A DNA stretch of 21,522 nt, taken from an uncultured Saprospiraceae bacterium (GTDB lineage Bacteria > Bacteroidota > Bacteroidia > Chitinophagales > Saprospiraceae). Location of the stretch: contig CAKUWM010000017.1 of assembly GCA_934699305.1 (NCBI GenBank), positions 1 through 21,522 on the forward strand, written 5' to 3'. A model generated the notes under the pieces. The model was given only the letters and a program-made list of their open reading frames with translations. It made no database searches and was not told where the DNA came from. Within the stretch, counting starts at the first letter, position 1, and every line of letters begins with the position of its first letter. Of the stretch, positions 7,326 through 15,313 are shown one piece after another. The translations under genes and the position numbers were made by a program.

Positions 7326-7776
7326 ACAGTCCGTCCTCCTCGTCGTCGTTCATAATATCAATGATGTTTTGCTTCTGTTCGGCTTTCATCTTGTTCTTAT
7401 ATTCCACCACATCTTTAAACATTATTCTGCGATGCCTCCCCACTTTTGTATATGGTATCACATTCTCTTCCAGCAGTTTCACCAAATAGGGACGAGAGCA
7501 ACCCAGCATCTCGGCTGCCTTTTGTGTAGTCACCTCAGTAGCGATCGGCATAATCGACACAGGGTTACCCTCACTCATAGCCTTCAGAATATCGGACAAC
7601 AATCTCAAAGCACTCATTGGCAAGGTGATCCTCTCCTGCGTTTCTTCTATCTCTATCTCTATTTTATCCTTCCCAAAGCCCATCTTATCTAAAGACTCCT
7701 GCAAAGCATTATACGACAATTTTGCCATTCTCCGTTCCGCATTGTTGGGTTTGATATAATCTTGTATTGCATTCAT
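7315..7776 (-). CDS. Excisionase-type HTH antitoxin/regulator paired with the PIN toxin
   Basis: 153 residues. The segment at about 83-126 (TTQKAAEMLGCSRPYLVKLL, then IPYTKVGRHRRIMFKDVVEY) is a clear MerR/excisionase-type (HTH_17) DNA-binding domain. The first 70 residues form a charged helical region, and the tail is acidic (MNDDEEDG), plausibly binding the toxin. The stop overlaps the PIN start. TCGAATTAT iterons just upstream are a likely autoregulatory operator. Similar HTH_17-PIN_3 pairs are widespread as toxin-antitoxin modules. Confidence 0.85.
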   Translation of the reverse strand: MNAIQDYIKPNNAERRMAKLSYNALQESLDKMGFGKDKIEIEIEETQERITLPMSALRLLSDILKAMSEGNPVSIMPIATEVTTQKAAEMLGCSRPYLVKLLEENVIPYTKVGRHRRIMFKDVVEYKNKMKAEQKQNIIDIMNDDEEDGLYDS

Positions 7777-7804
7777 AATTCCACGTGTTTAATTGATTAC
7801 TGTT

Positions 7805-7845
7805 CAAAATTAAACAAAACAATCGAATTATTCGAATTATTCGAA
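7805..7845 (-). promoter_or_regulatory. Promoter -7 box and TCGAATTAT iterons upstream of the HTH/PIN operon
   Basis: Minus-strand TAATTTTG (7812-7805) matches TAnnTTTG. Directly upstream, TCGAATTAT occurs at 7823-7831 and 7832-7840, followed by TCGAA at 7841-7845, giving 9-bp phased repeats with TTCGAA palindromes. A -33 box is not obvious and may be overlaid by the iterons, as expected for self-repression. The 13-mer AACAATCGAATTA (7818-7830) recurs at 7922-7934. Confidence 0.5.
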
Positions 7846-7894
7846 AGCATTAACATCATTCTTTTGCGATTTACTCTATTCTCTTAATAGTTTT

Positions 7895-8030
7895 GCATAT
7901 CCTATCACGCTCCCCTTACCCAACAATCGAATTACAAAAGCACCATAAGCCATCTCCCATCCTTCTCTTCTGCTATACGACCTGTGGAGCCTTTATTAAT
8001 GACAACGTTTATTTGGAGGAGAGTGGGCAT
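7895..8030 (-). pseudogene. Decayed 5' remnant of a GT4 glycosyltransferase gene
   Basis: Starting at the ATG at 8028-8030 the translation reads MPTLLQINVVINKGSTGRIA and then EEKDGRWLM before a stop. This is nearly the start of the intact GT4 gene at 6729. Alignment suggests an internal loss of about 21 bases after codon 22, then brief similarity (ATGGCTTATGG against ATAGCCTACGG), after which the sequence diverges. A second frame then reads MAYGAFVIRLLGKGSVIGYA for 25 codons. It is a truncated paralogue, probably left by recombination that brought in the HTH/PIN-GT block. The left limit is approximate. Confidence 0.75.
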
Positions 8031-8087
8031 AGTTTTCAAATTTTCAGTGTGAAAAATTATACAATCAGTTTTTCTAAATGACTACAA

Positions 8088-8366
8088 TTAATCGATTGAA
8101 CATTTGGAGGCATTGAGCGATATTTGTATTATCTCCCGAATAATTTTTTGAATGCTATACGGAACTCCATTTATACTATACGTGTTTCCACTACCCAAGT
8201 TTTTCTTAAATAATTTATCTATTATATTCTTTTTATTCATAATGTAAATTTCATTATCTTCATCTATTTTATCAGTAACATCCAACATAAATTGAAACAA
8301 GATTAATTTAATAAAACTAATAACTAGTATTGCCCTTAATGTAACAACACCCCAAGCTTTAGACAT
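8088..8366 (-). CDS. Small membrane protein (92 aa), third gene of the TIR-SLATT operon
   Basis: 92 residues with one strongly hydrophobic segment at about 7-29 (VVTLRAILVISFIKLILFQF). It is followed by an acidic linker (DKIDEDNE), a Lys-rich stretch (KKNIIDKLFKKN) and a short C-terminal helix. Its ATG shares a base with the TAA of the SLATT gene (TAATG), so it is probably translated by coupling. No family recognised. With the two genes before it, it may be an accessory or regulatory subunit of a membrane effector. It could alternatively be the remains of a longer gene. Confidence 0.6.
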   Translation of the reverse strand: MSKAWGVVTLRAILVISFIKLILFQFMLDVTDKIDEDNEIYIMNKKNIIDKLFKKNLGSGNTYSINGVPYSIQKIIREIIQISLNASKCSID

Positions 8367-9250
8367 TAACTGTTCTTCCTAGCATACCATTGGGTATGTT
8401 CTCTTGAAAAAGCGTTTTCGCAATTCAAAACATATTCTGACAAATCTTCTTCGGTTTCAATATGATTAGTCTCATTCTTCATTAATATTATTTCGTGCGT
8501 TGCCAAAGAATAGGATGAGGCAAGTTCATTATGCTTCTTAGTCTGATTCCAAGACACAAAAGTAGAAGCTAAAACTAAAAACAATTCGATAGGAGGATTA
8601 CTAATACACATTGATAACTCAAGAAGCATTAATAAAAAAATGATTGCATGACTAATAATAATTAGCCAGAAAATTACATTTGCATCTCTCTTATTAATTT
8701 TCGATTTATTATTGTACCATTTTTCCTGATTAATAATTCTTTCTTTTTTGTACACCTCTAATCGCTCATCTATATTAAGGCTTCTGATATCCCTCATTTT
8801 ATTAGTAATAGAGTTTGATTTATCAGCATCTACATAATTACCTATTTGCTTTATTAAGGATTGATTTTGATCAATAATTGTCTTTAGATCATTTATAAAA
8901 CTTTGTTCAACCACAAGTACATTATTACAGTCGCCATAAGGTTCTGCTCTCATCATCCATCTCCAAGTTCTAGTTTTTATTGATTCTGCAATAGCTCTGC
9001 CATTATACCAAATCTTGGTAGGCATAATGATTCTAAGAGATACAATTAGACCTAGCGATAAAAGAAAAAGAATGGTCGTAATAATTCTAGCAAAAACTGT
9101 GTATTCTCTTACTAAAATAATAACTAAAGCAGAGATTATAAGAGATATATTATATAACAAAAGTATTATATTATGTATCTTCTGGCTTTTAATTGACTCC
9201 TTATCTGCATTTTGGAATAAGGAGGGCATATCTGTATCTTCAATACTCAT
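8366..9250 (-). CDS. SLATT / DUF4231-type 2TM membrane effector
   Basis: 294 residues with two pairs of membrane segments: about 28-48 and 53-76 near the N-terminus, and about 191-213 and 219-235 in the second half. Between them lies the SLATT-type signature WYNGRAIAESIKTRTWRWMM (81-100). It is followed by RSLNIDERLEVYKKERI and QEKWYNNKSKIN (about 156-186), the hallmark of DUF4231/SLATT_1 domains. The C-terminal SSYSLATHEI ... NCENAFSREHTQWYARK segment is also family-like. SLATT proteins are predicted pore-forming effectors usually paired with nucleotide-signal or sensor genes. The start overlaps the TIR gene stop by 4 bases (ATGA), so a functional pair is likely. Confidence 0.82.
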   Translation of the reverse strand: MSIEDTDMPSLFQNADKESIKSQKIHNIILLLYNISLIISALVIILVREYTVFARIITTILFLLSLGLIVSLRIIMPTKIWYNGRAIAESIKTRTWRWMMRAEPYGDCNNVLVVEQSFINDLKTIIDQNQSLIKQIGNYVDADKSNSITNKMRDIRSLNIDERLEVYKKERIINQEKWYNNKSKINKRDANVIFWLIIISHAIIFLLMLLELSMCISNPPIELFLVLASTFVSWNQTKKHNELASSYSLATHEIILMKNETNHIETEEDLSEYVLNCENAFSREHTQWYARKNS

Positions 9251-9831
9251 TTCGGTCTAACTTTAGTTCTCATTGCAATTGGATGATCTCTTTTACAAAA
9301 TGCTTCATGAATATATTTTTCAGGATTTCTTATAAAATCCTCCCATTTCACTAGAACACAATAACGATCGTCTTCAGACCACGAGCATTTATTATTTGGA
9401 ATATAATAATTATAGCTAAACTCAGTAATAGTCGTGTTCGTTAAACTTACATGAGTATGATAATTGTTGCAAACACAACATAAATATCTACCTAAGTAAA
9501 CATTATCATATACCTCTGGTAGTACTACCCCCAATATACCACTCATAGTATTTCCTTCTCCATGAAATAAAGATGCTTGCAATTCCCTCTTTATAAAACG
9601 CTGCTCTTCCCATCCAAGGTGTTCACCACTTTGTCTTCCTATCAAATGAATTGTAACGGTTGAGTCAGACAGATAATCTTCTCTAATCTTTCTCATGATA
9701 TAATCTTCACAGTCCGAAAATATTGGCTCGTTAAGTGATTTGTCAATCATATCCACTTGAAGATTATTTTGAATATAGTCTTTATACCAACTATCTTCGG
9801 TTTTAAAAGAAATAAAACATTTGTGTATCAT
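9247..9831 (-). CDS. TIR-like domain protein (DUF1863 / Thoeris ThsB-like)
   Basis: 194 residues. The start KCFISFKTEDSWYKDYIQ fits the first strand and BB-loop region of ThsB-like TIR domains. SDSTVTIHLIGRQSGEHLGW followed by EEQRFIKREL contains the expected catalytic-helix Glu (E75/E76 after W74), and MSGILGVVLPEVYDN is the core strand after it. A C-terminal extension has several Cys/His (YLCCVCNNYHTH) and ends with VKWEDFIRNPEKYIHEAF, as in DUF1863 relatives. In Thoeris, such proteins turn NAD into a cyclic signal that switches on a partner effector. Here the partner would be the SLATT protein. It starts at the ATG at 9829-9831 with its own promoter upstream, separate from the flanking GT4 genes. 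Confidence 0.8.
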   Translation of the reverse strand: MIHKCFISFKTEDSWYKDYIQNNLQVDMIDKSLNEPIFSDCEDYIMRKIREDYLSDSTVTIHLIGRQSGEHLGWEEQRFIKRELQASLFHGEGNTMSGILGVVLPEVYDNVYLGRYLCCVCNNYHTHVSLTNTTITEFSYNYYIPNNKCSWSEDDRYCVLVKWEDFIRNPEKYIHEAFCKRDHPIAMRTKVRPK

Positions 9832-9856
9832 AATAATTTTGTTTATTTAATATCTA

Positions 9857-9864
9857 CAAAGATA
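9857..9864 (-). promoter_or_regulatory. -7 promoter element upstream of the TIR-SLATT operon
   Basis: Minus-strand TATCTTTG (9864-9857) is an exact TAnnTTTG match, about 26 bases before the TIR ATG. No clear TTTG occurs at -33 (TTTAATAAGG lies there). The remaining gap to the GT4 stop at 9993 shows nothing else. Confidence 0.45.
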
Positions 9865-9992
9865 ATGAATTATTACTTTACCTTATTAAATAACTTATTA
9901 TAAAAACCATTCCTTTTTATTGTCAACACATCCCGACTATACTCTTTTCGAAATTTGATTTGATAAACTATTACAAAGATGGTTATAGTAGT

Positions 9993-11096
9993 TTACTCAT
10001 TCTTATTCATTATAAAGTTATAATATTGTTCTCCTATTTTTTCAACTGAAAATTGTTTGATACTCCTTAATGCATTCAAACCCATTTTTTGTCTTTTGTC
10101 ACTATTATTCATAAGTTCCTCCAATCTATTTTGGAATAGAGCATCATCAAAAAGTGGAATTAAATATCCATTCTCCCCATCTTCTATCATGTCAGATGGA
10201 CCTGCTATACAATCATAAGATACTACTGGAAGACCAGCACTCATTGCTTCGCCAATAACATTCGGAAAGCCTTCACTACTCGAAGTAAAAACAAAAATGC
10301 TCGCCTTTAATAAATACTCATCAACGGTGCTTTGTCTTCCGGCTAGGATTATGTTATCAGTCAATCCTAATTCTTTGATTTGCTTATCTAAAATCATACT
10401 ATTGGTCTGTTTATTAGAATCACCTCCTATTATAATCAACTTCCAATCCTTGTTATTTATTTTAGCAAATATATTGATTAATCTATCAAAATGTTTAGTA
10501 TCAATCAATCTACCAACGGATACGACAATGTTTTCTCGTATGACAGATGAGTTTTCATTATGTATCATTCTTATAGGATTCCCAATTGTTTTGGTATTTA
10601 ATTTGGCATATTTTAAATAAGCTAACTCAAGTGATTTATTTGTTTGAGCAATTAATCCTTTTGCTTTGGGATAAAGAGCACATCGTAGAGTTTCTTGCAT
10701 TTTGCCCAATTTCATTTCGGGACTCGATCTATCAGAAATAAAAACTGGATACTTTGTCCCGATTAAAGACAATAAGACTAAATTATTCCAATATTCACCG
10801 AAACTTAATACACTTTCTGGGTTTATCCTCTTTATAGTTTTACGTATAAACTGCATTGTCTTGACTGTAGATAGAGTTCTTTTGGTATCATTAAATATAA
10901 AATCTGGCCTATGAATAATAACTTTATCTTCTATTTTATAGAAATCAGTTGTCAGTTTTCCATAAATAACTAGGTGACATTCAACTTTATCTTTTTTCGA
11001 AATATAATTTACTAATTCAGACATCACTCTTTCCATGCCACCCGCAGTTAAAGTAGGAAGAGTGAATACTATTTTTTTTAATTTTGAATCAAACAT
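9993..11096 (-). CDS. GT4-family glycosyltransferase
   Basis: 367 residues. LPTLTAGGMERVMSEL is the N-terminal glycine loop of GT4 enzymes. VVSVGRLIDTKHFDRLI, then WKLIIIGG, and TSSSEGFPNVIGEAMSAG with E275 and E283 give the EX7E donor-binding signature of a GT-B retaining transferase. The resemblance is to hexosamine-adding, PglH-like enzymes; the sugar itself cannot be read from sequence. The gene lies 9 bases behind the polytopic membrane protein gene, so they are co-transcribed. Cytoplasmic face, adding a sugar to the undecaprenyl-linked repeat unit. Confidence 0.88.
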   Translation of the reverse strand: MFDSKLKKIVFTLPTLTAGGMERVMSELVNYISKKDKVECHLVIYGKLTTDFYKIEDKVIIHRPDFIFNDTKRTLSTVKTMQFIRKTIKRINPESVLSFGEYWNNLVLLSLIGTKYPVFISDRSSPEMKLGKMQETLRCALYPKAKGLIAQTNKSLELAYLKYAKLNTKTIGNPIRMIHNENSSVIRENIVVSVGRLIDTKHFDRLINIFAKINNKDWKLIIIGGDSNKQTNSMILDKQIKELGLTDNIILAGRQSTVDEYLLKASIFVFTSSSEGFPNVIGEAMSAGLPVVSYDCIAGPSDMIEDGENGYLIPLFDDALFQNRLEELMNNSDKRQKMGLNALRSIKQFSVEKIGEQYYNFIMNKNE

Positions 11097-11105
11097 TTTC
11101 TTGAA

Positions 11106-12485
11106 TTAAATATAAATGAATACTGATAAAACTACAAGAAAAAGAGCACTTCCCAATGCTATTCTTTTGTATCTGTATTTTGTTGTATTAGAAGCCTCAT
11201 TATACACAATTAAAAAAGGTATATAAATAAATGGTATAACGCATGTAACACGTCTTATCACCATATTTGTTGTGTTTGCATACATATACAAAATAAAAAG
11301 TAAAACTAATGCTAATAAGATTTTGTTAGGCATGTGTTTAACTTTTATATAAATCGATTTAGCAAAAAAGATTAATCCAACAAAAATTATATACCATCCA
11401 ATTTCTGTTATTGTATCATACGTTACCATAACGTATTGAGATAAAGTTGTTGCATTTTGATATCCACCTCCAAATGGAAATGGAAATAAAGCAGAAACAA
11501 ATATTCCAGTTTCCTTTATGATAGGAGGTAAGCTATGAAGCCATAAACTTGCTCCTCCTTTTTCGGAAACAATATTACTCGTGAATTCAACATAGTTATC
11601 TAGCCTATCACCAGTTGATGATATCACATCAATTAGCCGCCCACTAAAAATGATCAATAAAACAATACCAATTGAAATAAAAGAGAACCTAAGTATCTTA
11701 GAAGTGTTGCCAGAAAAAATAAAAATTGAAAGCATAGCCAAAATCAACAAAGAGTTTGATAACCTCATACTTGCAACTATTGGTATGAGCAACGAAATTA
11801 ATAGTATTCGTTTTAGAGTAACATTTCTTACCATCCAAAACAACGCAATTATCGTTAAGAGTGATATGTGATTATCCCTCAAAAAATATCCAGAGTAGGA
11901 CATTATTGATGTGAGAATCCCGTAATAAAGGACACCATACAATGCTGTTTTTCTGGGCACAAAAAGTTTTAATATATGATAAAGAAAAACAGGGATAAGT
12001 GCTGTCACATATGCAACATGAACAAGCAAAGGAAGGAAGTTTACAGAACCCCCAACTTGCACATCTAAATATGATAATATTCCAAACAATATATAAACAA
12101 TATGATATTGGCTAAAGTTTGAATATGTGTAATTGATAATTTCCCTTATAGAAGACTGATGTCCAAGAATTTCAGAAGACTCAAAGAAATGCATCTGATC
12201 AGGATATCTAAAAGTAGTACCTTCATTTATAAAGTCAGCATTAACTGCGAAAGCAAGAAGAAAGCCAAAAAAAAGAGTAGATAAAAATATTAATAGCGTA
12301 TCTATAAATTGTTTCCTATCTTTATTGTTATTTTTGATTATTAATATGGTGGCAATAACTCCAGAATAATAAACAAATAATACGGGCGTATACATTATTG
12401 CTCCTATACCAAAAAGAAGTGTGATAGAGATGAATAATATAAAGTTTATTATTTTATAATTTTCTCGATTCATTTTTCGATTCAT
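11106..12485 (-). CDS. Polytopic membrane protein, candidate polysaccharide polymerase (Wzy-like)
   Basis: 459 residues, almost entirely hydrophobic, with about ten or more membrane segments. A longer polar loop is near residues 85-130 (EGTTFRYPDQMHFFESSEIL), with another at about 280-340. Size, topology and position beside a flippase and GT4 genes fit a Wzy-type polymerase or a related lipid-linked sugar enzyme, but these families have little sequence conservation, so the role is inferred from context. Two starts are possible, the ATG at 12485 and one at 12473; the first codons are repeated (ATGAATCGA twice). The operon's only other polytopic protein is the Wzx-like flippase, which makes this the best polymerase candidate. 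Confidence 0.65.
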   Translation of the reverse strand: MNRKMNRENYKIINFILFISITLLFGIGAIMYTPVLFVYYSGVIATILIIKNNNKDRKQFIDTLLIFLSTLFFGFLLAFAVNADFINEGTTFRYPDQMHFFESSEILGHQSSIREIINYTYSNFSQYHIVYILFGILSYLDVQVGGSVNFLPLLVHVAYVTALIPVFLYHILKLFVPRKTALYGVLYYGILTSIMSYSGYFLRDNHISLLTIIALFWMVRNVTLKRILLISLLIPIVASMRLSNSLLILAMLSIFIFSGNTSKILRFSFISIGIVLLIIFSGRLIDVISSTGDRLDNYVEFTSNIVSEKGGASLWLHSLPPIIKETGIFVSALFPFPFGGGYQNATTLSQYVMVTYDTITEIGWYIIFVGLIFFAKSIYIKVKHMPNKILLALVLLFILYMYANTTNMVIRRVTCVIPFIYIPFLIVYNEASNTTKYRYKRIALGSALFLVVLSVFIYI

Positions 12486-12849
12486 TTTATTTTATTCGAC
12501 AACTATGCTTAGTATTACATATACACATATATTGATTAAAATTCATATTAACAACCCTCTAATTCTTTTTCAAACTCCCTAATAATTTTCAACAATAAAT
12601 TCATAATCCAGACCATCTTACTTCTTATATTTTCTAAGTTCATATCTCTATGTTGTTTTTAATTATTGACTATCTGTTCATCTGAAGTATTATTAAAATC
12701 CTCAAAGATAACTAATTCCTTTAGGTATTTAATACTCTTGACTTCCATATTGAACTTAACTTAGCTTTAGTATTAACCCACAGCAAATTGCAAAACTATC
12801 TGACTACAAAACACAAACAATATGTTCACTATCTGTAAAACATTCATTG
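12486..12849 (-). other. 364-base gap with degraded short frames and a possible internal promoter
   Basis: No convincing gene. On the minus strand there are only short frames: MEVKSIKYLKELVIFEDFNN... (29 codons, ending with TAA near 12659), MNLENIRSKMVWIMNLLLKI... (31 codons), and a 19-codon frame running towards the membrane-protein gene. They look like pieces of a broken gene rather than three real ones. TATCTTTG (12710-12703, minus) matches the -7 consensus and could drive the downstream genes, but it lacks a clear -33 box. Confidence 0.35.
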
Positions 12850-13869
12850 TCATCCTTCAATCTCTTTTATCAAGTTAGCAACCATCCACTCTTGTGGATT
12901 AAATTTACCCTCGTGCCACTGCATATCAGATGTCCAATAGCCGGGACATTGGTCATAGGCTTCTGCAGCAAATCCATAACTTATCTCAACTATAAGCGGA
13001 TTGTTATTTATATCAAAAACAAAGTCAAATGCTACTGATTGTGCTTTTATTTTCTCATTCGTTTTAAATGAAATGTCTACACATCGTACATCTACTGCTT
13101 TCCTATCATATATAATATTTCCGCTACCAGATGCTCTAAAATCATTTTCTCTAACCATTCTCTTAATAGCAAATGCTTTATTTGCCACTATAATTATCCT
13201 TATATCAAACTCATTATTAGGTATGAAATCTTGAAAGTAAACATACCCTTTTTCCCTTGCTTGCATTTTGGCAAATTCTGTTGGAATTAATATTCGCCCA
13301 AAACCTTTAGCTACACCCAATAAAGAGCCCTTTCCACTACGCCATTTGCTATATCTCTCTTTTAAGTTGCCAAATCTATTAAACTGTGAAAAGCCCTTAC
13401 CAAAAGATTTATTAATCAATTTCGCTGCTTCTGTATTTGTTCTAACAAGTTTTACGTTTGCAGCACCAGCACCACCTTTTAGCTTAAACACTTTTGGGAA
13501 TGTTGTATTATCTGCCCACTCCATCGCCTCTTTCTTGTCATAAAACACATATGACGGCACCAAAGGAGCATCAATGGCTTCCAACAGATATTTCTGCGCC
13601 ACTTTGTCATCAAAGTGCCATCCTGTTTTAAAATCAGGGAATACTTTGATACCAGAATGTTCAAGTGCAAATAGTATTCTCTTTGCTGTCAACACATCTT
13701 TGAAGTGTGCATGATGATGATGCCACATTAGCGCATAACAATCTTTCACTTTCTCTATAATGTCTGACTGGAAACAATCAACTATTTTATATTCTACACC
13801 CTCTTTTTTGCAGTATGCTATCCATCTATCTGAGAAGCTACCGGGGCGGTGGTGTATGGCTATTTTCAT
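12850..13869 (-). CDS. ATP-grasp domain protein (RimK-like ligase) of the polysaccharide operon
   Basis: 339 residues from the ATG at 13867-13869; an in-frame extension upstream adds 11 hydrophobic residues and is less likely. TFPKVFKLKGGAGAANVKLV (123-142) is the ATP-binding lysine/glycine loop. YVYFQDFIPNNEFDIRIIIV (209-228) is the hinge and base-binding part. The segments at about 245-258 (RASGSGNIIYDRK) and 282-300 (DFVFDINNNPLIVEISYGF) supply the metal- and phosphate-binding acidic residues of an ATP-grasp fold. An unusual WHHHHAHF run sits at 49-56. Such enzymes form amide or ester bonds to an activated carboxylate; in a polysaccharide locus the likely substrate is an amino-acid or uronic-acid substituent, which is inference. 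Its neighbour upstream is the DUF362 gene. Confidence 0.75.
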   Translation of the reverse strand: MKIAIHHRPGSFSDRWIAYCKKEGVEYKIVDCFQSDIIEKVKDCYALMWHHHHAHFKDVLTAKRILFALEHSGIKVFPDFKTGWHFDDKVAQKYLLEAIDAPLVPSYVFYDKKEAMEWADNTTFPKVFKLKGGAGAANVKLVRTNTEAAKLINKSFGKGFSQFNRFGNLKERYSKWRSGKGSLLGVAKGFGRILIPTEFAKMQAREKGYVYFQDFIPNNEFDIRIIIVANKAFAIKRMVRENDFRASGSGNIIYDRKAVDVRCVDISFKTNEKIKAQSVAFDFVFDINNNPLIVEISYGFAAEAYDQCPGYWTSDMQWHEGKFNPQEWMVANLIKEIEG

Positions 13870-13977
13870 ATTATTATTCCAAAATATAATAAATATACCC
13901 AACTATAGCGTCATTTGTAAATTAAATACAATCACACTATAGTCTATTATATTTAAACTTTACCTTTAATATTCACA

Positions 13978-15309
13978 TTATTGATGTATATCATAATTCA
14001 TCCAACCAGGAGGCATTATGGCTTTTACAGATATAGACTTTAAGTCTTTTATATCTATATCTCTATTATTCAAATTTATTGAGAAAGATTTGTTTTCTAT
14101 CCATTTAGAGGCATTCTTGAGCAATGGAATCTTGTCAATATTCATACCCATAATACTACCCGCCACAATATCCATTAAAGCTGAATTATTTGAAAAAGCC
14201 ACAACACCTAAAGGTAAAGGATCTGGGCTTAATGGTCCATTACCTTGTCCTCCTATTATTCCATCACATAAACTATATAGCTCTCGTTGGACTGTATCTG
14301 ACAATGTGCCGTCTGCATTACCATAAAGCACTACTTGGTTAATATCCAAAACCATTCGCCAAGTAGTATCATTTCCATACCATCCAGCAGCAGCATTTTG
14401 TTCTTTGTTGGGATTTGATATTTTCCACAGGATAGCTGCAAAATGCAATAATGGTTTGTAAAGACTTGTACCTATTTTGGTATTAGCATAATCAAGGACG
14501 GACTCTGACATATCTCGGAGTGGACTTTTGCCAGGATAGCAATCTCCCCCTTGTTCTAAGGACCCTTTCCTATGATGTGGCAGAAAGTCTTTGTCACCAT
14601 TTACTCCCACTAGTATTTTTAATGCATTGGTCAATCCAGCCTTCTGATGTGTTTTAATTTTTGGAACTGTGATTACAACATCAGCATCAAATAACTCTTT
14701 TGTTATACAGTATTTGTGAATCCCTTTTCGATGTGTTTCTGCTAAACGAGAAGGGTCATAACTTGTTACTCTAAAGGGAGATCTGCTATCATCTGAAACA
14801 TCTTCCAAAAAGCTTTTTTCACCCACATCAAAAATAATAAATTCGTCTAAACTACTCTTATTCTGTTCTAGACTGTTAGTATGAGCATTATATACTGTTC
14901 TTCTGAAGTCTTTAACCAATACAGGTATATTGTGCTTGATAGAAATTCTATCTACTTTACATAGAAATGATTCTGTAATCATATTATTCCACTGGCATCC
15001 TTGTACAGGAGCATCTCCTAAAACAACTCTTGAGGGCTTCATATCAAGCAACAAATCAAGTGCAACTAAGAGAAATTTGTCGTGTGTGCGCAAACATATA
15101 TCATGTTTTGGTTCTCTGTTATCTCTTACCCAATTAGGTTTTAATAAAACCTTCTTTCCTGCAATCTTATCTATTGATAAATTGGAGGATATTACATCTG
15201 ATATGAGTTCTTTTAGTAGTGTTTCATTTTCATATACCGCTGACATGTTTTGTTCAGTCAGCTCATTTTGTGAACTATATGCAGTTCGGATACTTACATA
15301 GTGTTTCAT
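13978..15309 (-). CDS. DUF362 domain protein
   Basis: 443 residues from the ATG at 15307-15309. A GTG six codons earlier (15327) would overlap the previous gene, so ATG is preferred. KVLLKPNWV (54-61) and VVLGDAPVQG match the start of DUF362. DADVVITVPKIKTHQKAGLT then NALKILVGVNG is the conserved core, and LCDGIIGGQGNGPLSP with MDIVAGSIMGM is the C-terminal signature. No ferredoxin-type CxxCxxC cluster is attached, unlike some DUF362 proteins. The biochemical role is unknown, but the family recurs in Bacteroidales polysaccharide loci. It begins 4 bases after the GT4 stop and precedes the ATP-grasp gene, so the two may act in one modification step. Confidence 0.8.
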   Translation of the reverse strand: MKHYVSIRTAYSSQNELTEQNMSAVYENETLLKELISDVISSNLSIDKIAGKKVLLKPNWVRDNREPKHDICLRTHDKFLLVALDLLLDMKPSRVVLGDAPVQGCQWNNMITESFLCKVDRISIKHNIPVLVKDFRRTVYNAHTNSLEQNKSSLDEFIIFDVGEKSFLEDVSDDSRSPFRVTSYDPSRLAETHRKGIHKYCITKELFDADVVITVPKIKTHQKAGLTNALKILVGVNGDKDFLPHHRKGSLEQGGDCYPGKSPLRDMSESVLDYANTKIGTSLYKPLLHFAAILWKISNPNKEQNAAAGWYGNDTTWRMVLDINQVVLYGNADGTLSDTVQRELYSLCDGIIGGQGNGPLSPDPLPLGVVAFSNNSALMDIVAGSIMGMNIDKIPLLKNASKWIENKSFSINLNNRDIDIKDLKSISVKAIMPPGWMNYDIHQ

Positions 15310-15313
15310 CGTT

